54,551 bases of DNA from Methanobacteriota archaeon (GTDB lineage: Archaea; Thermoplasmatota; Poseidoniia; Poseidoniales; Poseidoniaceae). The stretch lies in the NCBI GenBank assembly GCA_002718195.1, contig PBDU01000016.1, positions 1 to 54,551 on the forward strand, in the 5' to 3' direction. The notes below the pieces were generated by a model. It ran no database searches, was not told the origin of the DNA, and saw only the letters and a program-made list of their open reading frames with translations. The translations under genes and the position numbers were made by a program. Below are positions 28,933 through 37,785 of the stretch, piece by piece; position 1 is the first letter of the stretch, and every line of letters begins with the position of its first letter.

Positions 28933-31065
28933 CTAGTCAACAAATGTAACACTGCGCTGTAGATCTATAATCCAAACTCCCAAACCTGCGTACTCGTTCA
29001 AACACGCATCAACGACATCTTGTAGACCGTGTTTAATTGATAGTTGGTTGATTGTAGAGAAATGAACAAAGTGGTTAGAGTGCTCGCCAGCCCAGTTGCG
29101 CAAGACTAAATACAAACTTTCAACCGGATCAACGCGAGTCCTCGATGCTTGGTGAATTTCAAGACTTGCTTTCGACATTTTCATCAGACTTAGTGCCTGT
29201 TCAACATCTTTTTCAGAAACAACGGATGCCCATCGAAGGCGCGCTAATGCCTCCGAAAGACGAATAATAGATAGCAGTGTACGCGCAGTAGTGTAACCAG
29301 TCGCATCACTTCCAGCTTCATCCTCTGCCTGACGTATACCTGAATATGCGCTCGCTATATCCTCTGCGAGATCTTCTGGTATGTGGGGATCGGTATGCTT
29401 CGCAACTGTTATATACGCCCTTAATTCAGAGGGCGATACAGGATCGAAACTTGTCGACGGTGGCCGGCCTTCTCTGTGCACACTCATAACATGTCTAGCC
29501 AGTTCAATGTCAGAGTCAACATCCGGTACATCTAAAATCAGCCACATCAGATCAAATCTGCTCAGGAGGGCAGCTGGAAGATTGATGTTTTCCTGGGGAC
29601 TGACAGATGTGTTGTATCTACCGAACGCAGGGTTCGCAGCTGCAAGCACTGTCGTTCGCGCATTCAAAGTAGTTGTTATTCCTGCCTTTGCAATGCTCAC
29701 TGTTTGTTGTTCCATAACTTCATGTATTGCTGTTCTATCGCTTTCTTCCATTTTGTCGAATTCATCTATGCAGCATATTCCCCGATCTGCTAGCACAAGA
29801 GCACCACCTTCAAGTATCAGTTCTTGTGTAATATTATCCCTCTGGATGGATGCAGTGAGGCCAACTCCACTACTACCACGTCCTGTTGTGTAAACACCTC
29901 TCGGAGCGATCGATACAATGTGCTTAAGAAGTTGTGATTTTGCAACTCCTGGATCACCCATAAGACATACATGAACATCTCCACGAATCTTGACACCATC
30001 TGCAAGAGTTCTAGTGACACCACCACATAGTAATAATAGGAGTGCCTTTTTCACGTCGACGTGACCATAGATTTCAGGCGCAATAGATTTAGCTAGATGT
30101 GTATATATGTCTGGAATGTTCTTGAGCTTGTGCAGCCGCTGAGTTATTTCAGGAGTTTCTTCCATTTCTGTGTATTTTGCTTTATGAGGAGCAATGGACA
30201 TGGCCTGCAAGTATGTCGTCGAAACAAGGCCCGATGTGCCAGTGTATCCAGTCTGCATACGTGGTAAAAATATACCGCTGATATCTATGACATCGCCAGG
30301 CCCAAGTGTCCGCGTAATGTCTCCTACTAAAGAAATAGACATCGATCTTGGAACATGACCCGTAGGAACATCCTCTGAAAGTTCTTGAATTTTTGCCTCC
30401 TGATACCTGGAAAATTTTGAAGCGCGAGTTTCAATAAACAATGCACACCTTTTATCGCACGTCTGAGATTCACAGTTTTGCATAGGAACAAATTCGTCGT
30501 TTGTGACTTCTTGAAAGTACTCTTGTCCACAGCCTTCACAAGTGTAGCAAGCCACTTCTAACCTTGGCTTAACGTCCGTCATCCGTGTACACATTCCTTT
30601 CAATGTGACATAATGACCAATCATTTTTGCTCGAATTTCACGCATTTTTGAAGGCACTTGATCCCGCAACGGTTTGAAAAAGACATCGTACTTCCGTCTC
30701 AAAGTTGCTGGTGCGTGCATTTGTGTACCAGTCTCGTCAAACTGGTGTTGCCAGACAATATGCAAATTATCTTCGGTATCCGCTACACTCGCCGCTGACA
30801 TATTCTGCATGATTTTGTCGATTTCTTCAGAGAAAATATCAGTATAACGTTTGCAGTTCATCATGACTCGATCTAAAAGCTGTTCTCGTTCTTCCATAGA
30901 TGCAGAGAACTGCTGTATGTGCTGTAACTCGACATTGATAGACTGACTTTCACAGTCGATTACGTTTTGCATTAATGACAAATAGTACGGTTCATTATCT
31001 ATCTTGAACGTTTCAAGAAACTCGGCTATGAGTGTGCGATCGCGAGCATACTCATCTTCACTCAT
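28933..31065 (-). CDS. MCM7: DNA replication licensing helicase subunit MCM7
   Basis: An intronless 710-residue protein from ATG 31065; the frame continues upstream without an ATG. The N-terminal zinc site is CYTCEGCGQ plus CESQTC. The AAA+ core has GDPGVAKSQLLKHI (Walker A), CIDEFDKM (Walker B) and SRFDLMWLI (arginine finger). KIDNEPYYLSLMQN near the start and the CYTCxxCG zinc site favour MCM7 over other MCM paralogues. It is part of the MCM2-7 ring that unwinds origins. The C terminus carries a winged-helix-like segment (HFSTINQLSIKHGLQDV). Confidence 0.96.
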   Translation of the reverse strand: MSEDEYARDRTLIAEFLETFKIDNEPYYLSLMQNVIDCESQSINVELQHIQQFSASMEEREQLLDRVMMNCKRYTDIFSEEIDKIMQNMSAASVADTEDNLHIVWQHQFDETGTQMHAPATLRRKYDVFFKPLRDQVPSKMREIRAKMIGHYVTLKGMCTRMTDVKPRLEVACYTCEGCGQEYFQEVTNDEFVPMQNCESQTCDKRCALFIETRASKFSRYQEAKIQELSEDVPTGHVPRSMSISLVGDITRTLGPGDVIDISGIFLPRMQTGYTGTSGLVSTTYLQAMSIAPHKAKYTEMEETPEITQRLHKLKNIPDIYTHLAKSIAPEIYGHVDVKKALLLLLCGGVTRTLADGVKIRGDVHVCLMGDPGVAKSQLLKHIVSIAPRGVYTTGRGSSGVGLTASIQRDNITQELILEGGALVLADRGICCIDEFDKMEESDRTAIHEVMEQQTVSIAKAGITTTLNARTTVLAAANPAFGRYNTSVSPQENINLPAALLSRFDLMWLILDVPDVDSDIELARHVMSVHREGRPPSTSFDPVSPSELRAYITVAKHTDPHIPEDLAEDIASAYSGIRQAEDEAGSDATGYTTARTLLSIIRLSEALARLRWASVVSEKDVEQALSLMKMSKASLEIHQASRTRVDPVESLYLVLRNWAGEHSNHFVHFSTINQLSIKHGLQDVVDACLNEYAGLGVWIIDLQRSVTFVD

Positions 31066-31518
31066 AGACCGCGACAGATCGAAAGGAGCAGCTGTGCAGA
31101 ACGACTCCAAGATGATTCGTCCTCACTGTTTATGGGCCGTGCGACGTCCTTCACCACGAAGACGTTCGAAACTGCCGTCTATACGTCGCGGGAATGAGCT
31201 TGGCCTGTCGTTCAAAAACAAGTGCCTCCATGGGGTCACCATCCGATGCGGGGGGCAAACGTCGTACACGTGTATGGTAGTTTTTCAGTCAAATATCAGG
31301 CTCACTCTCTCCCATAATAAAAAAGTTCAAAAGTTCGGACGCGCGGGATATGTACATACTGCGTTGTTTCACAGGTGTACTGGTACAATTGTGTATGTAC
31401 TTGTAATTGGCGATAAAAATACTTGAATGTGACGAGTCACAGGCCGGCAGGTTACTTTTAAAACGGATGATGGTGCTACTGAGGTGTGCAATATAGATAG
31501 TTTGTAGCTGAGAAACTT
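31066..31518. promoter_or_regulatory. Head-to-head gap upstream of TFIIA-gamma, with repeat B copy
   Basis: Part of the divergent promoter between MCM7 and TFIIA-gamma. It contains the partial family B repeat at 31409-31447. No coding sequence was recognised. Confidence 0.4.
31409..31447 (+). repeat. Dispersed repeat family B, copy 3 (partial)
   Basis: GGCGATAAAAATACTTG and GTGACGAGTCACAGGCCG match the left part of copy 1; the right part (GTTTTCC onward) is absent. It points toward TFIIA-gamma, whose ATG is about 285 bases downstream. Confidence 0.65.
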
Positions 31519-31716
31519 ATGACAGACGCATGTCCACCCATTCCAGCAGTTCGTACGAGCACGAGGAAAGGATCGGCTGAGGATAGCAGCCCCAAAGGCG
31601 ACTCAGGCGCACGCAGTGAAGCAGTTATTAAGATAGATCAACGTATAAACAAACAAAAAACCGCTGTAGAAGATCAACATTCATTCTTACCAACATTCGA
31701 CTCTGAAGCAGTTTAG
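31519..31716 (+). CDS. Small unrecognised open frame, doubtful
   Basis: A 65-codon frame starting with ATG and ending 15 bases before the TFIIA-gamma start. The sequence is polar (KGSAEDSSPKGDSGARSE) and matches nothing I know. It may be a short upstream gene, part of the 5' leader of TFIIA-gamma, or chance. It would break the strand alternation, which slightly disfavours it. Confidence 0.25.
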   Translation: MTDACPPIPAVRTSTRKGSAEDSSPKGDSGARSEAVIKIDQRINKQKTAVEDQHSFLPTFDSEAV

Positions 31717-31731
31717 CTGAAAAAGGCGAAG

Positions 31732-32125
31732 ATGTCGGTGCGTAGATTTCCACGTGTTCACAACGTATTCCTGATCAATAATGCGATAGCTTGAGCTGTA
31801 CCGCAGGTCAACTTTAGGTATGTCATTGACGGACGCTTTAGATGAAATGGTGATGAGTGGAATACTCTCGCCAACGATCGCGATGAAAGTCCTTTCCGAG
31901 TTCGATAAGAGTGTATGCAGAGCGCTTAACACTTCAAAGAACAAGACAAGTATCAAAGGGCAGTTACACACATACCGGTTTTGTGGAAATGTATGGACAT
32001 TCGTAGTAGAAGATGCGCATGTACACATTGCAGGTGCGGATTCAGTAGAGAAGGACGTGAGCGTACAGCTACTCAAAGTTGTGGCTTGTGACAGTAAGCT
32101 TAGTGTGGCAGCAGGAGACGTTTAG
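31732..32125 (+). CDS. GTF2A2: Transcription factor IIA small (gamma) subunit
   Basis: The first exon is only six bases (31732-31737, ATGTCG). After a 52-nt intron, exon 2 (31790-32125) continues LELYRRSTLGMSLTDAL, giving 113 residues. SIKGQLHTYRFCGNVWTF and VACDSKL are hallmarks of TFIIA-gamma. With TFIIA-alpha/beta it stabilises TBP on the TATA region. Without the six-base exon the open frame would start at an internal Met inside the four-helix bundle, so the joined form restores the family's full N terminus. Confidence 0.95.
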
Positions 32126-32335
32126 ATACCAAATTAGTTCACTCACACTGTAGTTCCATGACAAAGTATTAATCATACATCTACGCTTCTAATTGCGATT
32201 TCGAAAGGTCGCGGACGCACCCATAAAGCTATATGGTGTAGTAAGGTCGTTCGCTGACATGTTGCTTGAAATTCTGAGCAATTCAGTTGCAGCACGTAGA
32301 TATACAGAACTGTACATCGATTGTCAACATGATAC

Positions 32336-33048
32336 TCATTCACCTTTTTTGGATGATTTATTCATGAGAGACTTATGGATGTGCGGAATGACACCGCCGC
32401 CAGCGATGGTTGCCTTGATGAGGGTATCAAGCTCTTCATCACCTCGGATGGCAAGCTGCAAGTGGCGAGGAGTAATGCGTTTCACCTATTCGCGATTATC
32501 ACATTTCACTGGTATAGAGATTGTTACTACTTACCTTCAAATCCTTGGATGCATTTCCGGCCAATTCTAACACTTCTGCAGTCAAGTATTCTATTGTATT
32601 ATTGAGCTTTGTTGTCTCACTCAGTTCATGAATACACATACCAAGAATAGCAGCGGAGTAAACTGCCGCCGTAGCTCCAACGCGTCCACCAGATGCAGCG
32701 CGATTCTGAAAAATTAAACTCAATCAGATACTGATAAAATGAAAGTGGAATTCGGGGAGCAACAGAAACATTCCACATTTCTTGAAAGGCAATTTTAAAC
32801 GGTCACATGTGACTTCGGTGTTGGGGTACGATTGTGCGCGAAAACGTAGCGTGGCGAGCAATTCCGAGTTATTTTCATATTCGTACCTTCAAGAAACGGT
32901 GAATACGGCCGACAGGGAATTGCAAACCGGCTTTGACTGAGCGCGAGGTTGGTTTGCGCTTGTCTCCCTTCTTGGCGGACATCGTGCCCTTCGCCCCCTT
33001 TCCGGAAAGACCCTTTCCGGAAAGACCCTTGGCTCCTTTACCTGACAT
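32336..33048 (-). CDS. Histone H2A.Z
   Basis: Four exons, 33048-32887, 32705-32642, 32590-32535 and 32485-32336, give 143 residues. [37 protein letters not shown] then [17 protein letters not shown] and [19 protein letters not shown] place it with the variant H2A.Z rather than canonical H2A (GNASKDLK in place of GNAARDNK). The N tail has a duplicated GLSGKG unit. H2A.Z marks promoters and borders. The first intron is 181 nt, far above the local norm; the others are 51 and 49 nt. Confidence 0.95.
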
Positions 33049-33312
33049 TTTCGCGTGTAGAAATTAAGCTTCGCTTGTTCGACGGTGTGTGGTCCGTGTC
33101 TTTGCAGTCGCGGACTCGCGCCGGATAGATGCCGTTTGAACTCAGTTCGTGGCATACTTTTTCCGTCTTTCTTTCCGATGATTTCCAAAAAGCCGCTACC
33201 CGGGTAATATATAACTAACCTGCTTCTTCATGCTTCTGTCATGTTTAAGTGAAAGAAATCTCCGAGATGAGAGCGGGTATGGTTACTTTACACATTGTTA
33301 CTATACTTCACC

Positions 33313-33386
33313 TCTAAATATGTGAATATAGTCTTCCCGAGTATTATACATGTGACGAGTTATGGCTCAACATAGAAGCATATGTG
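33313..33386 (-). repeat. Dispersed repeat family C, copy 2
   Basis: On the minus strand it reads TGCTTCTATGTTGAG, CCATAACTCGTCACATG, TACTCGGGAAGAC and ATTCACATATTTAGAGG, matching copy 1 at 9369-9458 except for an internal length difference. It points toward H2A.Z, whose start is about 265 bases away. Confidence 0.7.
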
Positions 33387-33656
33387 CCTAGCTGGCTAAA
33401 TCAAGAATCCACATATTTTCACACGCTTAAGATCGATCTAAGGCTAAGGCTAAGAATACCCCACGTACTCTATGTAAATCGAATACTCCACGTATTTAAT
33501 GTATGTTAGGGGCTATGGTGAATTTCATCCAGGATGAGTTAGGAACATGTTGTTCCCGAAAAATTTTCTTGGCAATGCTGGTCGTGCTGTGTACAATTCA
33601 TTTGAATATTCTGCAGGTAGTATTCAAACCATTATTGCCCCCTAAACCCTAAAAAA

Positions 33657-33679
33657 TTAGCTCTCGAGACGAGAGCTAA
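33657..33679. repeat. Perfect 10-bp inverted repeat
   Basis: TTAGCTCTCG and CGAGAGCTAA flank the loop AGA. It directly follows the telo-box-like string and precedes the unknown gene by about 50 bases. Confidence 0.8.
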
Positions 33680-33731
33680 TTGTACCCATTGAAGAAGGCG
33701 AGGTGTCAATGTGTGAATCTGTCACGTACGT

Positions 33732-34748
33732 ATGAACGTGCTCCGTAACAGCAACCCAGAACTGAAAGTTAAGACATTGGTGGAGCGCGTCAAAACGCAA
33801 ACCGATCCAAGTATGTTCGCACTGAAAACTGATAATTACCAAATTAATGCACAACAGAAATTAGAGATGTGACTCTGAAGATATTGCTTCACTCAACACA
33901 AGATATGTCGCCTCCCTTGCGATGTCGGTACGGAATAAGGCTCGCGAAGGTGAACTCAACTGAAAGTTGTACTTTTGTTTCTCTTACGGCATGAGAAGTT
34001 ATGTAAGCTCAATCGCGTCCTCCAAGCCTGCAGTAACTTTCTACCTTCATTAACAACACTGGAAGAGTTGGAGAATCTGGAAGATTCGGCTCTGCGTGAG
34101 CTTCTTCGACAAGGAAGATGTAATTTGGTGTGTGCGATAGGGAAATTGGTATGTTAATATTTCATTAGATATATTGATGATAGTGTGATTCACAGATGGG
34201 TCGAAAATCCAACCGATATAGTTTGTTTGTCTCCGGCTGCCAGGGTAAATGTTGGACCTGCTTTCCAGCAAGTCACGAAGAAATTTGTAACTGTCTTCAT
34301 ATTGATTTGGAGTCAGTGTCTACAAATCCTACGATGAAAGTAAAAGAAAATCTTGAGGTAGAAAAACATTCCTGCAGTGAGGAACAATTGAAGACAAATA
34401 CATCTAGGGACAGTTAGCAGAATACAATCTGATACAAATCAGGATTAGATACCTTTCTTACATATTTTCAGCTTGGCGGCAGCCCCATTCAAGTTCACGG
34501 AGTCCAACCATGGTACTGAAAGTGTTGCTAACGGTCGCATATCTTGTTGAACTGCCACTAAACAGGAGATGATTGAAAAGTCATTAATTGAACCAAGATT
34601 CAAGCCTTGTGATGTAAGTGGAACCTTGTGCTTCATGTGTGAAAATGCTCAGTAACTATTATTCCAGCTAGGTGAACGTGCGGGCGGTCAGCACAAACGC
34701 GTGGTTTTCAGTTTGTTTATGGAGTCTGCAATGTCACTTGAGAATTGA
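33732..34748 (+). CDS. Unknown spliced protein with a Cys-rich segment
   Basis: Exons 33732-33810, 33858-33949, 33996-34148 and 34196 onward agree in phase. Reading to the TAG at 34415-34417 gives 181 residues. Two more short exons (near 34472-34512, then 34566-34616 and 34667-34748) can also be joined in phase, extending the protein to about 34748. The first half is helical (KVKTLVERVKTQTDPKIRD, LPSLTTLEELENLED). It is followed by RYSLFVSGCQGKCWTC and EEICNCLHID, with five Cys and one His close together. A SWIM-type finger was considered but the spacing does not fit. I do not recognise the family. Confidence 0.55.
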
Positions 34749-35038
34749 AATACGAAGAGCAACTGTCACAGCAGAAACTGTTTCTAAGGGCCACAACTTT
34801 AGAGTTTCAGTGGAAAACATGCGAACAGAATAAACACAAATTTAGGGCACATTCATGGATTTTCATAACATACTAGTCCCCGCAACATCTAGGAAGAAGT
34901 GTGTCATTATAGATGTTCTGGTGCACCCTCTAACCGTGTCCCTGAAAGCAAGGCTTTGTTCAGGCTCCCAAACGAAGGTCTCATTAGATGAGCTTGATCT
35001 TGCTAAGCGCAACGTACTGCATGAAAAAAAAACGATTG

Positions 35039-35542
35039 TCAGACAAGTGGGCCACTGATCGTATGTTGATTTACCGCGCCAGCTGCAAAAGTGAGGGATG
35101 AGGTAAGGAAACCGAAGTACAAGAGAGGAGTAGGAACGCCTGCAAGCTGAATAACCTAGCACACACGCTGTTATATTTCCATATATTTAAAAATTAGAGT
35201 AAACGCACCTGAATTGCGCTTTGATCGAAACTTTGTGCCGCGACGGCCGTTTGCGCAGAAAGAGTTGCACCTGTATTTGCCGCGCGCACTCGCAAGGGTC
35301 AGTCACTGAAGGCAGAACGAGACAATGTGCACGCGCGTAAAGTATCGCGACTATCCTGGATATTTTTTTACAAGCTGACGAAACTCACCCATGATGGTCA
35401 CAGCTTGCGCGGCTCCCTTCGGCCTGACAAGCGCGGCAGAGGGTTTGGCAGGCGTGACTCGCGCACCGCTGGGGCGCGGGGTACTACGTGACTTCGTCAC
35501 GCAGGTCACATTCGACTGAACTGCGGCGCGTACAGTAAACAT
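35039..35542 (-). CDS. Small plastid-targeted membrane protein, unidentified
   Basis: Three exons join in phase from ATG 35542: one ending in ACC ATC ATG G before GTGAGT, a middle exon (GATLSAQTAVAAQSF), and a last exon starting GTT ATT CAG that runs to the TGA at 35039. The total is about 107 residues. The N terminus MFTVRAAVQSNVTCV then RSTPRPSGARVTPAKPSAA is a typical chloroplast transit peptide. TIMGATLSAQTAVAAQ looks like a thylakoid or processing segment. The mature part has one hydrophobic span, PTPLLYFGFLTSSLTFAAGA. No known photosystem, cytochrome b6f or ATP synthase subunit matches it in memory. Confidence 0.55.
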
Positions 35543-36246
35543 ATTGTCGCGGAGATTCCGTGTATCGTCTACTTCTACGGATCGCGCGCGCAGCCCCGGG
35601 CCCCATGGATCATCGTTATCCGCGCTCTCCTTCGTTTCCTTCAAATTTTCTTCTAGAACAACTGCTGTACGGTCCCATGCATCGTATTTTAATCGTTTCA
35701 AGTCTAATAACTAACCAGGAGTTATCCCTGACGCACCTCCAATAAAAACGCGAATGTTGTGAACTAGAGGTGAAATTTGACCAAACTACGACATCTATCC
35801 CCGACGGCGCGGAGCAACTTGTTGCGATGGAATGTCATGGTCGTAATTCGGACTGCCCTTTATTAACATCTACGTTACTCTTAGTAGGCCTAATTATGGT
35901 CAAATTTGCGTGATTTCGATAACTATATGCTGATACTATCAGTAGTAGTTTTGGTACTCTTACCCCCGTTTTTTCGATAGCTTTGTCATAACTTTAGTTA
36001 ACTACGTTACTTTTAGTCAGCCTTAATAAAGAGTAATACTATCCTCCATCGATAGTATTACTCTTTCGGGCGCCGAAAAATGCTTGACCATATGCTGCAC
36101 GTGTATGATATCACTGTTTGTGGAATCAAGCCACGAAGCTGCTGAGGAAAGTCGTACTCGTACTAGCAACGTGGATAACGGGCAACGCCCTGTATTGTCT
36201 AAAGAGCGCGGTTCGACAATAGCCCGGCGTCCGACAAAAGTGGTGA
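35543..36246. promoter_or_regulatory. Long head-to-head gap with a perfect hairpin
   Basis: Divergent promoter region of the small plastid protein and the zeaxanthin-epoxidase-like gene. A perfect 15-bp inverted repeat sits at 36028-36066. TTAGTCAGCCTTAATA just before it recurs inverted near 42595. An open frame on the minus strand continues left of ATG 35542 but has no start codon. Confidence 0.5.
36028..36066. repeat. Perfect 15-bp inverted repeat (hairpin)
   Basis: AAAGAGTAATACTAT and ATAGTATTACTCTTT flank a nine-base loop CCTCCATCG. It is the most perfect palindrome noticed in the window, about 180 bases upstream of the zeaxanthin-epoxidase-like start. Confidence 0.9.
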
Positions 36247-37773
36247 ATGGTCCTTGTACAGTACCCGCGCCAATTGTGCCGGCGCCATGTTGATGTGCGA
36301 AGATATCCACGGAAGAGAAGCTCTGCCTGCAGCCGTGGACTAGAGAGGAACCTGGGTTTCCGTGGCTACTCAAAATCCCGTCGTGTTTTCTGCGCCGCGC
36401 TTGAACATGATGGTATAAACACCCAACCGTTGGAAGTGATCATAGCCGGCGGCGGATTGGGAGGTTTATTCACCGCTATATGCTTATTGGAAAAAGGCTT
36501 CAAAGTCACCGTACTAGAGCGAACTGCAGAATACAAACCCCTCGGTGGCCCCATTCAGTTAGCTAGCAATGGTATGGGAGTCGTTCACGCAATCAGTGAT
36601 GAACTTGCAGAGCGTATCCAATCGGTTAGTCGCCCTTTTTGGTCAACGAGGAGCGGTATACGGGATGGACTGACATCTAAGTGGATGTTCACATTTGATG
36701 CTATCACTGAAATACCAGCTGCTGACAATTTACCTTTCTCGCTATGTATAGATCGATCAGACTTGCAGGCGGCACTTATTGATCACCTAAACAGTATTTC
36801 TCCGCACAATGATGTCGTGAGACTAGATTCTGGAGTATCGAGATATGAAAGGTCAGATGAGGGCGTTCTGGTCGAGCTCGAAGACGGTAGAACTCTATCA
36901 GGTGATATTTTGATCGGTGCCGATGGGATTTGGAGCACAGTCCGCTCACAGTTATTCAATGAAAATTGTCAATCAACGCAAGATAAGTTCGCAGTTGCCT
37001 CATACACAGGATTCAAACTTTACAGTGGTTTACCACAAGTTGAACTATCAGAGTACTTTGACATTGGCTACTGCGCTTTCATCGGTCCAAATCATTACTT
37101 CGTTGTCTGTCCTGACCGTAACGGCCGAGTTCAGTGGTACGCCTTCGTACGAACCCCACCCCACACCCCAAATTGTGAAGCACCAAAGGAGACTCTTCGT
37201 GAGATCTTCACTGAGTGGGCACCAGAGGTTAAGTGTTTGATAGAAGCAACGAGTGCAGGAAGTATCGTTCAAAGAGATTTATTGGATCGAGCGCCTAGCA
37301 TAACGAAAAGTTGGGCTGATGGCCGTGTTACACTGCTAGGAGACTCTTGTCATGCAACCATGCCTAATATAGGTCAAGGCACTGGTCTGGCATTTGAAGA
37401 CGGTTACGTGCTTGCACACATGCTTGCTGCGGTTCAGTCACGATCCGATATTCCGCGTACGCTGCAGAGATTTTATCGATGTCGAATCATAAGAACATCG
37501 ATAATACAAGGCCTGGGGCGTTTGAACAGTGAAGCGATCAAGTTCTTAACCCCACTGCTGCCAATCCGTTCAGTTGTGGATTTCTTCCTGTCACCTTTAC
37601 TTCCAAGAATCTTTTTTCTCCAGTTCAAGTACTGTTATTCGTTGTGTCCAATTCGGGTGGAATCACACGATAGTGTTCGAATCGCAGCTATGATGAATGA
37701 AAGACATTTTGCTGAGACTCTTAGTGCGTGGGCAGGAAGTGAAGATAGTTCTGGGCCGCACAAGACGCAGTAG
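36247..37773 (+). CDS. Zeaxanthin-epoxidase-like FAD monooxygenase, plastid targeted
   Basis: An intronless 508-residue protein. An Arg-rich transit peptide precedes EVIIAGGGLGGLFTAICLL (Rossmann GxGxxG), FKVTVLER, a GPIQLASN block as in zeaxanthin epoxidase, DILIGADGIWSTVRSQL and LLGDSCHATMPNIGQGTG (second FAD motif). Zeaxanthin epoxidase converts zeaxanthin to violaxanthin in the photoprotective xanthophyll cycle. The C-terminal FHA domain of the plant enzyme is missing; instead there is a hydrophobic patch (FFLSPLLPRIFF) that could associate with membranes. The class fits well; the exact substrate is inference. The stop is 12 bases from that of RPB3. Confidence 0.82.
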   Translation: MVLVQYPRQLCRRHVDVRRYPRKRSSACSRGLERNLGFRGYSKSRRVFCAALEHDGINTQPLEVIIAGGGLGGLFTAICLLEKGFKVTVLERTAEYKPLGGPIQLASNGMGVVHAISDELAERIQSVSRPFWSTRSGIRDGLTSKWMFTFDAITEIPAADNLPFSLCIDRSDLQAALIDHLNSISPHNDVVRLDSGVSRYERSDEGVLVELEDGRTLSGDILIGADGIWSTVRSQLFNENCQSTQDKFAVASYTGFKLYSGLPQVELSEYFDIGYCAFIGPNHYFVVCPDRNGRVQWYAFVRTPPHTPNCEAPKETLREIFTEWAPEVKCLIEATSAGSIVQRDLLDRAPSITKSWADGRVTLLGDSCHATMPNIGQGTGLAFEDGYVLAHMLAAVQSRSDIPRTLQRFYRCRIIRTSIIQGLGRLNSEAIKFLTPLLPIRSVVDFFLSPLLPRIFFLQFKYCYSLCPIRVESHDSVRIAAMMNERHFAETLSAWAGSEDSSGPHKTQ

Positions 37774-37785
37774 TGCGACACATTC

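Larger units (their letters stand above)
33049..33731. promoter_or_regulatory. Head-to-head gap with repeats and a telo-box-like string
   Basis: Between H2A.Z and the unknown rightward gene. It holds the family C repeat (about 33313-33386), CCCCTAAACCCTAAAAAA at about 33640-33656, and a perfect hairpin TTAGCTCTCG-AGA-CGAGAGCTAA at 33657-33679. No coding sequence was seen. Confidence 0.5.

Noticed and set aside
31066..31110. Longer forms of MCM7, aconitase, ATP synthase beta, the elongase, TAF4 and others that extend past the chosen ATG.
   Set aside because: The extensions begin with GTG or TTG, which is not credible for eukaryotic nuclear genes; the first ATG gives normal family N termini.
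34196..34417. SWIM zinc finger in the unknown gene.
   Set aside because: The order needed (CxC then CxH) is not present; the Cys spacing is different.
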